This document shows positions 21,080-32,521 of a stretch of DNA of 64,000 nucleotides, piece after piece. The first letter of the stretch is position 1. Each line of letters starts with the position of its first letter. Origin of the DNA: Adiantum capillus-veneris (lineage: Eukaryota > Streptophyta > Polypodiopsida > Polypodiales > Pteridaceae); contig CM043959.1 of assembly GCA_014529385.2 (NCBI GenBank), forward strand, positions 57,183,753-57,247,752. Direction: 5' to 3'. Under the pieces are notes generated by a model. The model did not search any database, was not told the origin of the DNA, and saw only the letters and a program-made list of their open reading frames with translations. The position numbers and the translations under genes are program-made.

Positions 21080-21118
21080 CTCCCAAAAGCACTAGCATAT
21101 TGCTAGTGCTTTTTGGAG
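21080..21118. repeat. Strong hairpin (inverted repeat)
   Basis: Perfect 13-base arms AAAAGCACTAGCA (21085-21097) and TGCTAGTGCTTTT (21101-21113) around a TAT loop. The stem extends outward by four more pairs past one mismatch. It is flanked by A-rich sequence on the left and T-rich on the right, so a transcript could form an even longer stem. Function unknown. Confidence 0.8.
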
Positions 21119-21206
21119 GATTTTTTATTTATTTTTGGTTTAAGCTTTGCACTCTCCTTCTTGCCCTCTTTTGTAAAAAAAAACTCTCCACTTTCTCTCT
21201 CACACG

Positions 21207-21256
<50 letters not shown>
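21207..21256. repeat. Poly-C tract, 50 bases
   Basis: Fifty consecutive C residues followed by GGGCAGCCC and a (TC)n run. Homopolymers of this length are prone to slippage, and the true length may differ from the assembly. Confidence 0.9.
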
Positions 21257-21258
<2 letters not shown>

Positions 21259-21299
21259 GCAGCCCGGTGCTCTCTCTCTCTCTCTCTCTCATATCTTAT

Positions 21300-22456
21300 T
21301 TTGTAACTAGAAATTGTATTAGGTCCACCAAGATTGCATCAATTTGGTTTCATAGGTCATTTTGGCATTTGAATACGTTCAATATAACATTTCACTTCAA
21401 TTTTTTTAATATAATACTTCATTCAATAAAAATTCATTTCTCTCTAGGATTGGATGGACAATGTGGTGGCGGCAGGGAAAGAGAGAGATAGGGAATAGGG
21501 GATGAAGAGAGAGGTGGCAAGGCACCAAAGAGAGATTTGGTGGGGGGGGGGGGGAGCCAATTTTTAAAAGAAAAAAAAAGATATTGCTAATGCCTCTCTT
21601 TTTTCTTTTTGAGAGAGCGAGAGAGAGAGAAGGGGAAGGGAAAGGACCAGAGAGGGAACAAGTAGGGGCAGGAAGAGAGAAAGAGGTGGGGGCCAAAGAG
21701 AGCAAAGAGGTACAAATGTGATGTCCGGCTATGTGTCCGGCCAGGTGGGCACCCGTTCAGTCAGTCCCTTAACACCCTTTTTAACACCCTTCAAAAATAC
21801 CTTAGATAGGTAAAAATCAAAATAGTTTCATTACTGTGACCTACAAAATTTGTAGTGGAAATCACATTTGACATGCTCATTTCATGTGTATATAGTCTAT
21901 AACATTTATGTGAGGTTTTCAAAAACCATGTCACCTTGCCCAAGCACATCAACCTTACTTGGATTAAACAAGGAGAAATCTCTTTGTCATACGAAGAAAA
22001 GGCCTAGGTAGGTATGCACAGATGTTTCAATATAGAGAATCTGTGAAGATCCTATGCTTGAAGGGAAGGAAAACGTAAAGAAGCAAAGATTTTTACAACC
22101 AGGTATAAAGGTAAGAGAGAGAGAGAGAGAGATTCTTTTGCTACACTCTGCATAGTTGGGTGACAGACGACGAAGACTAGGGGAGCCCAACGGATAGAGG
22201 ATGGAGCGGCCGTGTGCATGTCGGTAGGGCAAGACCATGCACCTTGGGCATGGGCTATAGATGTAGGGGGGGATAGTATCCACCACTAGTGTAGGGGTTG
22301 ACTAGGCATGGGTGGAGTGCGAGTTTCTTATGTCTCTTTGTTTCGGAGCTAGGGAAGGTAAACAAAACCATGGAAGCTGGATGTGGGATAGGGTGAACAT
22401 CGCATGGTGGAGGCGGGAGATGGCTCATGTGAAAGGGGACTCTCTCTCTCTCTCTT

Positions 22457-22526
<70 letters not shown>

Positions 22527-23178
22527 ATTCTGTGAGAAGGGACTACTGCACATGATGTTGGTAATGGGCGAAGGTGGGTAGGGCAGGCAACAGGGTTAGT
22601 GAGAGGAGGGGGATGAGCAGGTGTGCTGTGAGCAGGTAGGGACACACACAAAGAAAATGTGAGCAGGGCAGGTGGTCCAAAAAGGACAGCGCATGCAGAG
22701 GGTAGGGGATTTGCAGTGCAAAGAAGCTGAGCAATGGAGACCGCCAGCGGGGGGGGCAGGGGTTCAATGCAGACCAAAGTGGAGAGGAAAACGAGTATGT
22801 ATGTTGGCACAATTTTGAATTTATGTATTTGTCCATTATAGGTCCTTGAGAATGTGCATTCAAAGAAAAATAGTTTTTGGTTTAGGTAAATGCTTCTTTG
22901 GCTCATTGAAAATGAAATGCAAAAATGTATACAACACTTTGTTTTAAAAAAATACCTAGTTAAATTTCTCCTCAAAAGCATTTTTCAAACTTTAACAGCC
23001 TCTGTGCATCACTCATGGGGAGGGCTTCCTAACCCTAGTGTAGATCTGCACTCGGTGGCTCCAGCTTTTCCTCGCCGAGCGGAGCCCCTTTAGGAGGGCA
23101 CTACAATGTTTGGCAACGGCTCCACCAAACATGCCTCTCTCAGCTCATGGTCCATAGCTTTTGCATGCCTCTTTCCAC
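21300..23178. other. No gene; simple repeats and G-rich DNA
   Basis: Purine-rich low-complexity sequence at 21470-21710, a (CT)n array at 22441-22523, and otherwise unassigned sequence. Apparent ORFs run through the repeats and have no recognisable domain. The copia element inserted at its right end. Confidence 0.6.
22441..22523. repeat. (CT)n microsatellite
   Basis: About 83 bases of CT repeats with one TTTG interruption near 22455. Confidence 0.97.
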
Positions 23179-23183
23179 ATTCT

Positions 23184-23406
23184 TGTTACCATATACATGT
23201 GGTAGTGATGTGTGTGAACACATTAGGACCGCCGGGGCATTTTTTCCCTCTTTAGGAGGTTTTTTCCCCCGTGCATTGTATATACGCCCATCACTCTAGG
23301 GCTATCTATCTTTCCATTGCATACTAAGAAACACACTATTGTGTGCCTTGAGCTTCCTTCGGCTTCTCCAAGCTGTGTGCATTTCTCTGCAACCCTAATT
23401 CCAACA
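23184..23406 (+). repeat. 5' LTR of copia 1
   Basis: 223 bp, TGTTACCATATACATG...CCAACA, a near-identical partner of 28048-28274. TGTATATACGCC near 23277 is a plausible TATA region. Confidence 0.95.
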
Positions 23407-23408
23407 AT

Positions 23409-23420
23409 TGGTATCAGAGC
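23409..23420 (+). promoter_or_regulatory. Primer-binding site, initiator tRNA-Met
   Basis: TGGTATCAGAGC two bases inside the 5' LTR is the standard complement of the 3' end of plant initiator tRNA-Met. Confidence 0.95.
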
Positions 23421-23695
23421 AAGTTGCATCCTCCCGAGCTTAGTCGCTAGCTGCTCCAGTACACGCCTGCTCACTTTCTCCGATTTCAATGATTTGGGCT
23501 CATTTCGGCCTCCGTTTCCACTACAGGCAGTACTGCACAGGCTATTTTGTCATTTTGTGCAGAATTTTTGTCAGTGCCGTTTTCTGCATAACAAGTACCT
23601 TATAGTCTTCTATGGTTTGTGCTATATAGCATAGGTTGTTCCTGCTCTGTTTCTCCTATTTTCGGGCAGTTTTCACATCAGGTGCAGCATTTACC

Positions 23696-26600
23696 ATGGC
23701 TGACAACAACAACACAGATGTGTTCAAGATGTTTGCTGTTGAGGAGAGGTTAGATGGGGACAACTACCCTATGTGGGCTTATATGATGCAACATGTTCTT
23801 GTGTCAAAGGGTGTCTGGAACATTGTGCAGGGCATTGATGTACGTCCTGGTTCTGAGGATGTAGGCGATGTTGAGGATGTTGCAGGTCTTGCAGCAAGGA
23901 TTCCTATTGTTAGAGTTGTTTTGCCTACGGGAGAACAAGCTCGTTGGGATGTTAAGGATGCACAAGCTCATGCATTGATTGCGTTGTCTGTGAAGCGCAC
24001 CAATGTTCCTCACATCCATTCAGTAAAATCTGCAAAACAGACTTGGGATATTCTAGCAGGTCTTTATGCAAGCCGCAATGAGGCTAAAATTTCTTTGCTA
24101 CGTAAAGAGCTGGAGTCGGAGATTATGCATGAGGAAGATGATATGGACACTCTCCTTGCTAGTGTCAAGGATATCAATGAGCAACTTATTTTTGTAGGTG
24201 AAGTTATTTCAGACAGCTCCCTTGTGCAGACTGTTCTTGATGCCTTACCAGATTCTTACCAGACTTTTGCTATTACTTGGAGACTTATGACCCAAGGAAA
24301 TCTAGAAGTTATCAAGTTTGATGCATTATGCACATTGCTGTTGCAAGAGTCACTTTCCAGAAAAAATAGGACTAGACAGCGTGCAGTTGAACAAGCTTTT
24401 ATTGCTTCTCAAAGAAAGGGTGGTAACAGCAATGCAACCACTTCTTATGGTTCTGCTGCGAGTGGCAAAAATTATGTTCCTAATGCTTCTGCTGGCAGCA
24501 ATTCGTCTGGAAAATCTTGTGATAAGGGCAAAAAGAAGACGCGTTGCCATTATTGTAAAGCCAATGATCACTTGATCGAGTTGTGTCCTAAGTTGAAGGC
24601 CAAAGAGGCTAAGAAGAAAGAGGGTGGTTCCACTGCAAATGCTGGTTCCACTACAAATGCAGCCATTTTTGAGTCTTCTGTGAAAAGAGATCGTGTTGCT
24701 GATGTTGATGCAGAATGGGCTTTTAGCGCAGAGTGCACTTACAATCCTGCTGTCCATGATGCATGCTTGTCAGTTGCTGCAGATTCACATGTGTGATATT
24801 TTGATAGTGGTGCTACAAAGCACATTACCTCACATCGTGAATTGTTTACCTCTCTCAAGTCTGTCATGGGAATTCAGTCACTTGTGCCAACAACGCCTCT
24901 TATCCAGTTCAGGGGGTTGGAAAGATTGTGCTCACTGCTGCTAATGGCAGTTCCTTTACACTTGTTGATGCACTTTATGTACCTGGGATCAAGAAGAATC
25001 TCTTGTTTGTATCTGCACTGCTAGACTTGGACTAGTAGTCCAATTTGTGGATGACGGATGTACAGTTCATGATCTCAGTTTTGGTGATGAAATTGTTGCA
25101 TCTGGGCTTTTGTGTCGTGGGCTGTATAAGCTCACTTTGTATGACAAGTGTGGACAAAATTTTGCAAATGCTGTTGCAGATTCAAGGGCTATTTTAGATG
25201 CAAAACTTTGGCATGCACGTTTTGGTCATCTGAATTTTTCCAGTTTGCTGTGTTTGCAGAAATCTGATATGGTTGCTTCTTTGTCGCCTCTTGAAGCACC
25301 TGTCAAACATGTTTGTGAAGGTTGTATTTTGGGTAAGATGCAACGTTCTAATTTTCCAAAGGATGGTTCAGTTCGGGCCACATGCAGGTTGCAGCTTGTG
25401 CATAGTGATGTTTGTGGGCCCATGCAAACTCCGTTCTTGGGCAATTACCTGTACTTGGTGATTTTCATTGATGATTACTCCAAGCATGCATGGGTATTTC
25501 CGCTTAAAGTGAAGTCCGAAGTTTTTATGTGCTTCAAACAATTTCTGGCTATGGCTGAAAATGTCTCGAAATGTACTATGGGCACCCTCCGTTCCGATCG
25601 AGGGGGGGAGTATATGTCTCATGAATTTAATGAATTTATTGCTAGTCGTGGGATAAAACACCAATCTACAGTGCCTTATACACCTCAGCAAAATGGTGTT
25701 GCTGAGAGGAAAAACAGGTCACTGATGGAAATGGTACGATGTATGGTCAAAAGTCAAGCTTTGTCGCATTCGTTTTTGGCTTGAGGCCATCATGTGTGCC
25801 ACTTATGTACTTAACAAGTGTCCTACACAAGCTTTGCAGTCTATTACTCCATATGAAGCATGGCATGATAGAAAGCCTTCTATTGAGCACATGCGTGTTT
25901 TTGGTTATTGGGCATATGCTTTGGTGCCACAAACACAGCGTAGAAAATTGGATGATAAGGCTGTCAAATGTATTTTTGTTGGTTATAGTGCTGAAAGCAA
26001 AGGTTACAGGTTGTATTATCCGCAAACAAAACATATTCTTCTTTCACGGGATGTAGTGTTTGTGGAATATTCTATTCAGCCCTTCCTGTCATGTACTAGA
26101 GACAGTAATGTAAGCTCACAGGACATTTATGACACTTTGTTGCCTCTTTTCAGTGGTGGAAATACAAATGTAAGTTCCAATGAGGAAAATAAAAAACCTA
26201 TGGGGGTTTCTGAAAATGTTACAGATCAGCCTATTACTGATGCAGATGTACATGATGTACTTGATGAGGAAAGGGTTGAAAATGAGCAGGCTAGAGGTAT
26301 GCCAAAATGGCTGGTGCACACTTTGCGTGACAGTAAATTGGACACACCTTTGTCTAGTCGTACTCGTTCAGGCTCTCGCCATGCATCTTATGCATCAGAT
26401 TGTTATGCTTTGGCTGTGTCTAGCTTTGAGGAGCTTCTGTCTTTTAATGAAGCACGGAATTCAGAAAATTGGATGGCTGCCATGCAATCAGAATATGATG
26501 CACTTATAGAAAATAACACATGGACTTTATGTGATTTGCCTCCTGGCAAAAAGGACATTGGTACAAAATGGGTTTACAAGTTGAAACGGAAGCCGGATGG

Positions 26601-27935
26601 TGAGATCGATCGCCAAAAGGCTCGACTTGTTGCAAAGGGTTATGCACAGCAAAAAGGCATAGATTATGAAGAGACTTTTTCTCCCACTTGTCGTATGACT
26701 ACTGTGCGTTTTCTATGTGCATTGGCAGCTCATTTTGGTTGGGATGTACATCAATCAGACATTGTTACTGCTTTCTTGAATGGTGACATATTTGAGGAAG
26801 TTTATGTAACGTAGCCTCACGGTTTTGTCCTAAAAGGACAAGAGGACAAAGTGTGCAGATGTAAGAAGGCTTTCTATGGGTTGAAGCAATCTCCTCGTGC
26901 TTGGTATGAGAAAGCTGACACTCATTTGGTTAAACGAGGCTTTCGTAACAGTCCAACAGAAAGCACATTGTATGTAAAGCGTGAGGGTGATGTCCTTCTC
27001 ATTGTGGTTCTTTATGTTGCTGATTTGCTAATCACTGGACCAAATGAGAGACATATTGCTGATTTAAGTCTGATTTGAATGCTACTTTCAAGATGAAATA
27101 TTTGGGGTTGTTGCATCATTACTTGGGTATACAGTTTAAGCAATGTGATGGTGGTATTGCTTTGTGTCAAAAAAGTTACATAGAGACATTGCTATGTAAG
27201 TTTGGACTTGAGGATTGCAAACCTATTGCCACTCCCATGGAAACAGGTTTGAAGTTGAGTCTATATGATGCTTGCGATCTTGCTGATGTCACTCTTTACC
27301 AAACTGTTGTTGGCTGCCTCATTTATGTATGCAACACGAGGCCAGATATTCAGTTTGCAGTCTCACAGGTCAGCAGATTTATGCATAGCCCAGGGTCTAA
27401 GCATTGGCAGGCTGTCAAGAGGATTTTCTGCTACCTTAGTGGCACTTTACATCTTGGCTTGTTTTATCCCAAGGGGGGATCATTGCCGCCAGACTTACAT
27501 GCTTTTTCGGACTCAGATTGGGCTGGTTTTTTTGACACACTAGTGTCCACAAGTGGTTTTTGTTTCATGCTTGGCAGTTCATGTATATCATGGTTGAGCA
27601 AGAAGAAACCTACTGTGGCCACTTCGAGTTGTGAGGCTGAGTACAGGGCAGTCTTCACAGCTACGGTTGAGTGTGTATGGCTTAGACACCTTATGGCTGA
27701 TTTGGGTGTTGGACAGGATAGTGCCAACACTATCTACACTAACAGTCAGAGCGCATTGGAAGTTGCGAGGAACCCAGTTTTTCATGCTCGCACAAAGCAC
27801 ATTGAGGTGCATTACCACTATGTCAGGGAGAGGCTCTCAGCAAGAGAGATTAGCGTGGCTTATGTGCCAACACAAGACAACCTTGCAGATCTTTTCACAA
27901 AGGCATTGTCTTGTGAGAAGCTTGAAGCTTTCTGA
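23696..27935 (+). pseudogene. Copia 1 gag-pol polyprotein, broken
   Basis: The start is the ATG at 23696 (MADNNNTDVFKMF). Gag ends with a zinc knuckle CHYCKANDHLIELC (about 24541-24585). A TGA at 24794-24796 lies two codons before the protease site YFDSGATKH. Frameshifts follow near 24890 and 25020. The GAG-pre-integrase/integrase core follows (HSDVCGPM, IDDYSKHAW, LRSDRGGEY, NGVAERKNR with all three acidic residues), a frameshift near 25782, then RT (KWVYKLKRKPDGEIDRQKAR, SDIVTAFLNGD), a TAG at 26812-26814, and the catalytic box, which reads YVAD instead of YVDD. One more frameshift near 27070 precedes the rest of RT and RNase H (DSDWAG, SSCEAEYRA, HARTKHIEVHYHYVRE), ending at 27935. An RNase H segment reads IYTNSQSA where IYCDNQSA or IYCDSQSA is usual, so a second catalytic aspartate is probably lost. 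Confidence 0.93.
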
Positions 27936-28035
27936 AAATCTTTGGGCTTACTCCCCTTTGTGGACTGATCATGTCCTCAGGGCGTGGCACTTCTTCCCTT
28001 TACTCATGTGCCAGCTCTCGTTCACCGCATCACTC

Positions 28036-28047
28036 CATGGGGGGATT
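28036..28047 (+). promoter_or_regulatory. Polypurine tract of copia 1
   Basis: The run CATGGGGGGATT lies directly before the 3' LTR; its G-rich core is the expected plus-strand primer. Confidence 0.7.
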
Positions 28048-28274
28048 TGTTACCATATACATGTGGTAGTGATGTGTGTGAACACATTAGGACCGCTGGG
28101 GCATTTTTTCCCTCTTTAGGAGGTTTTTCCCCCCGTGCATTGTATATACGCCCATCACTCTAGGGCTATCTATCTTTCCATTGCATACTAAGAAACACAC
28201 TCTCTATTGTGTGCCTTGAGCTTCCTTCGTCTTCTCCAAGCTGTGTGCATTTCTCTGCAACCCTAATTCCAACA
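28048..28274 (+). repeat. 3' LTR of copia 1
   Basis: 227 bp, TGTTACC...CCAACA. It has one 4-bp CTCT gain and about three substitutions relative to the 5' LTR. Confidence 0.95.
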
Positions 28275-28320
28275 ATCCTTGCATCTGTCTTAGTCGAAGG
28301 GCTTGCATGTCCAAAATATT

Positions 28321-31300
28321 CTATAGTTTGAAGGCAAATCGCTTGTTGCTCTCAAATTTTGTCACCTCCAGCCCATCTGGCTCCCCGATAAATCCATAGC
28401 CCCGTAGTCTTCTCCATACTAGATGACAATGTTGTGCACCTTTGTGTAATGCGGAATCAATTGCCAAACAATGCAATGCCCATGTTCCACACCTCCTGCA
28501 AAACCAAAGAAGGTCAAAAAAAGCAACCAAACATTGTTTTGAGATAGAATATCTGAAAAGTTACCTCGCAATGGCGTGCCATCTTCATCTCTTGTCCAAT
28601 CTTCCTCCTCTAACGTAACCAAGTGTCGTCCTGAGAAATCTCGATGGCTTCCGTTGGAAAACTGTGCTCTTTACTCATTGCAAAGGCTAACAACGTGCAC
28701 ACAATCCTGTTATCTTTCTTGTAGATTGGTGTTATAGAGACAACTATGTTTAGATGGTTTTCATGCCAGCCACCAGCAGTAGCAATGAGATCACAAACCA
28801 TGCCATAACTATGAGACTAGTAAACCACTACAAATGCTCCTTTGTCATCGGTAGTTGTAACCGCTAGTCATGCTAGTTGTCCAAACTAGTATACTTCCAA
28901 TCTAGCACCTCAGAATTAGGAAGCCCATACACAATACTATTGGATGGCAAGAACAAAATTGATGTGCTCACTCTAGACACTAACGGTAGAATCTTCATGG
29001 AAGGGACGAAGGCATTTCTCCACAATGTGTGGTTCCACAATGCTCATCAAAGCATTCTTTATTTCAACCTCTATCTTGTTCAAACTAAAATGCACAATCT
29101 GATTGCAACCGCCATTACTATCTACAGTAATCGTCACAGTAGACCACACCATGTTAGTAGATCAACAAGGAAGCTCCTAGTTCACACAACCTTCTCAATA
29201 ACTATTGTCTATAAAATCCGCTAACCGGATGATGTGAGTACGTAGCCAATGGCAAGTCCAACACATACATTATGTCTGTTTCCAAACTTGTTGCAAAGTC
29301 AAATACTTCCTTTGTAGACATTCCAATTCTTTTGCATGGACATCACAAAGATAGCAATTAAGAAGTCAATTCTTCTTTACTATCTTACAGACAAAAACAC
29401 AACTTACATTTTGCCTTGCTATGTCCTTGCAAGCCTGCAGCTTCTCCTGAATGCTCCATCTGTGCAACATAATCGAATTGCTATCAAAAACTAAATTGTA
29501 TGAAGACTTGAGAAAGACATTCTTATTGAGAAACTACTAAACCCCTTACATGATGTTGTTGCAATATCTTCTCTTTGAGTTACTTGCACACTAGACTCTA
29601 CTATTGTGGACATTGAGGGGGTTTGGTGATGTGCACTTCGTGGACCTCCAACCACTCTTTCTTCCCTTTCCTTTATAGTGTCATTGTGTGCCTTCACCTT
29701 GTTGGAAGGAAAGTACTCCTCATCATACTCCAAGAACCATGGAAAGTCCTGGTAAATTTTGCCCTTGAAACTACAGGCTATCTGCATTGGGTTGAAAATA
29801 TGGTCCACTTATTGATCTTCAAGCATTGTCTGTAAACTTTTGACACTTCTAATATTGAATCTGAACTTTTGTAACCATCTAACACAAGGTGGTATATTGT
29901 AAATAGCAAAATTATCTTGTTTATTCTTAATGAAAAATATAATGTACATACCTGCAAAGACATTTTTTCCCTGCATTCGCCAATGCCTTGAAAACCTCAG
30001 ATTGTGGTCCTTTTTTTGTAAGACCTAGCTCATAAGCAGAGGTCTTACCCCCATGCAGATCTTTGGTAGGTCTTACCCCCATGCAGCTCTTTGGTGTCCT
30101 CGAGGAACGAGTCAAGGTCAAGACCAGGCATCGATTTCAAATGTATACTCCAGATAGAGCTATGGACATTCTCGGTCTCCTTTACAATACATGACCACAA
30201 AACCTTGATTCGCAAACCAATCTCAAAAGATAGTAGAGTCTAATGTTTCAATTAAACATTATATATTTCAAATATTACCTGTGCCTAATTAGAGAACATG
30301 AAGGCTGAGAGTTAATCAAATTACCAATCTGAGGGATTTCCAAACTCTTCACATTTGCTAGATCACTAGAAGCCATCACACGAAGAATGTAGTTTTTTTT
30401 AAAAGTGGGGAGGTTCGCACAAGTTATCCCACACAATTGTTCTTTCATTGCCCACTTTGGATTGGTCCACTTAATTGTGCCCAATGTCCTGCATGGACGT
30501 CCATATCGATCAATATCAAATTATACTCTAAGAATATTTTCTTATACTAGTAGAGAATAGAAACAACCAACCTCCACCAATCATCTCCCAAGGCCGGATC
30601 AACAATGGACCCCTGTGCATGTTTTGTCATTTTTTCGGATGGCCCATTGGTTTCAAAGAATGTGTTTATGTATCAGGCTTGTTGAAACGTTGAGGGAAGA
30701 ATTCTATCCTTCCTTGCTATAATATTTTTTAGGGAAAGGGTATGATTTTCCTACACACATGGTGCCAATGATTATTCAATTCTTTGACAGTAACAAATTG
30801 TTATAATTATTGATTGAACACTTTGATGCTACTTACAGGTCGAAGAAGCTGTGAAATCACAGCTACGGGCACATTGTACCATGATTTCTTTCCAACCCTC
30901 CTATCAATCTCCACCTACGTCCAATTATATACTACACACAATAGCTTCTCCATGATAGACTCTTTTGAAGTAAGGCCCATTGCCCGCACCATCCAAAGCA
31001 TGTCCATGTAAGAGGTAGCCACGTATCATGTCTCAATCTACATAGGATTGAAAAAAAAGAGTCAAGACAACTAATGATCTCAAAGTTTCTCACACAACAA
31101 GAACCAAAAGATCTTACTTGCTTATACGCATACCAATGCTCAACATATCACCCTCATTTGAAGAGTCTAATGTCACCAATTCAACTTGAACTCTTGGGTG
31201 GAGATTGACGTCTTTCTCATAGGCAACACCTAAAACCAAATAAAATGACACATAATAACTACAATTAAGAACACATCTGAAAATTTAAACCATTAACAAC

Positions 31301-31880
31301 AAAACTTACTCTCTTTAAGAACTCCCATCCATGCGGCTAGCCTATGATTTCCATCCCAGGTATACAACAATTTTCCACACAAGTCACCCCAGCAAGTGTC
31401 TTTGATTTTGGCCTCGAACTCCTCATTGGCTACTTGCCACAAGGGTTCCCATGTTTGCAAGATATTGTCATCTACATTGATGGAAGGATTGCCGCATTCA
31501 TCAATTGAGCATATAAAGCATCCTTTGGGCCGACAAGAATGTATCGGCCAATGGTTTTAGCCGCTTGGCGTCCTAGCTAACTTGTCTTGATTTCTCTAGC
31601 TTAATCAAATGGAAAATAGGAACTCAAGCTAATGGAGTATCTTGATCTACGTGCATGGTCCAAAATATATTAAGACCCAAATGTTGCAACATTTATTGCT
31701 TCTTTATACTCAAATGCTCTTATGTACCTTCAAATTTTAAAGATGTCTTGACAACATATCTTGGCACACTGTAACATCTTCGTTAATTGGAAATTCACCT
31801 CCAGCATTTGCTACTGTTGACATGTATGCCTCCATTTCCTTGTCATCAATCTCTTCTTTAGAGTTGTCAACATAAGCTAC
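28321..31880 (-). pseudogene. Decayed multi-exon gene with ParB/sulfiredoxin-like motif
   Basis: No family name assigned. Coding blocks alternate with short introns carrying good splice sites. Exons (plus coordinates): about 31310-31570, 31118-31229, 30837-31037, 30572-30750, 30325-30488, 29952-30221, 29550-29770, 29408-29459, and further blocks to 28321. Donors include GTAAGT (31309), GTAAG (31117), GTAAGT (30836) and GTATGT (29951). The first exon ends with LLYTWDGNHRLAAWMGVLKE; DGNHRLAA fits the nucleotide-binding DG-x-HR-x-x-A motif of the ParB/sulfiredoxin fold. Later exons give ESIMEKLLCVVYNW, PSEKMTKHAQGSIVDPALGD, TIKWTNPKWAMKEQLCGITC and YQDFPWFLEYDEEYFPSNKV. Decay: in-frame TGA and TAG stops, a frameshift in the first exon and a 28-bp duplication in exon 29952-30221. 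Exon limits left of 29408 are uncertain. It could be a host gene or a gene of an undescribed mobile element. Confidence 0.55.
30041..30096 (-). repeat. 28-bp tandem duplication inside an exon
   Basis: Units 30041-30068 and 30069-30096 differ at two positions. With one unit the exon stays open from ELHGGKT into SAYELGLTKKGP. The second unit shifts the frame by one base. Confidence 0.9.
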
Positions 31881-31884
31881 AACT

Positions 31885-32265
31885 CTAGAGGATGCTCTTC
31901 CTGCACTTTTGCTTTTCCTTTTGCACCATGTTTAGATGTTTTGGATGTCGCAACAATTGGTGATGGCACAATGCTAGTTGGCCTGCTCTTAGTATGTATC
32001 CACGTAGCACTAGAAGATTGCACGTCATCCAAATAATGAATAAAGTCATCTTCAAGAGATGTCATAATAATACCTAATGTTTGCTCCTCCTTGCATTGTT
32101 GCTTGGCAGATAGCGCAGTTGTAACCATAGCAAATGTGCCAGCTTCATTGGTTGATAATGGCTTGACCACACTCCAAATATTATTACCCATCAGATACCC
32201 TTTCACTTTAATTTTCCAAGTATGAAATCCCATTCAATTTAATTTATCCACCTTTGATGCCATGT
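31885..32265 (-). pseudogene. Copia-type gag N-terminal fragment
   Basis: Starts MASKVDKLN at about 32263, then after a TGA continues FHTWKIKVKGYLMGNNIWSV, EEQTLGIIMTSLEDDFIHYL and VQSSSATW. This is the usual start of plant Ty1/copia gag (W-K-x-K-x-x-x-L, then the E-Q-x-L-x-x-I block). It stops at about 31990 and turns into unrelated Ser/Lys-rich sequence. The rest of gag-pol is absent. It lies just inside a diverged LTR (32522 onward). Confidence 0.65.
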
Positions 32266-32269
32266 TGGA

Positions 32270-32450
32270 TATGATTTGTAGATTGAAGAGGGGTGTTTTA
32301 ATTGTTGTAGACAAAAGCTTCCAATAGCTTCCTTTTGATATGATATCAAAAGCTTTGTTGCAATGCTCGATATGCTTTGTAGATTGAAGAGGGGTTTTTG
32401 ATCGCAGAAAAAAGCTTCCAATAGCTTCCTTTTGATATGCTATCAAAATT
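32270..32450. repeat. Tandem duplication, unit about 98 bp
   Basis: Two adjacent copies share GATATG(A/C)TTTGTAGATTGAAG, AAAAGCTTCCAATAGCTTCC and TTTTGATATG(A/C)TATCAAAA. They lie between the copia gag start and the LTR, in what would be the leader. Confidence 0.85.
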
Positions 32451-32521
32451 TACCCAATGATAGCTTGTAGTCGCTAGAAGTCGAGCCTTGCCCGCTACAA
32501 CAATTAATGTCTCTGCTCCAA

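Larger units (their letters stand above)
23184..28274 (+). mobile_element. Ty1/copia LTR retrotransposon 1, recent but defective
   Basis: A 5.09-kb plus-strand element with LTRs of 223 and 227 bp. They differ by only about three substitutions and one 4-bp indel (extra CTCT in the 3' LTR), so it inserted fairly recently. Domain order is gag, protease, integrase, RT, RNase H, the copia order. The primer-binding site matches initiator tRNA-Met. Flanking 5-mers ATTCT (23179-23183) and ATCCT (28275-28279) agree at four of five positions and are the likely TSD. Several frameshifts, two in-frame stops and at least one lost catalytic residue make it non-autonomous. Confidence 0.95.

Noticed and set aside
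20400-21300. CRISPR-like or satellite array
   Set aside because: Repeats are mono- and dinucleotides with no unique spacers, and the genome is eukaryotic.
22349-22981. 210-codon minus-strand ORF
   Set aside because: It runs through the (CT)n array at 22441-22523, has no recognisable domain, and the part outside the repeat is of random composition.
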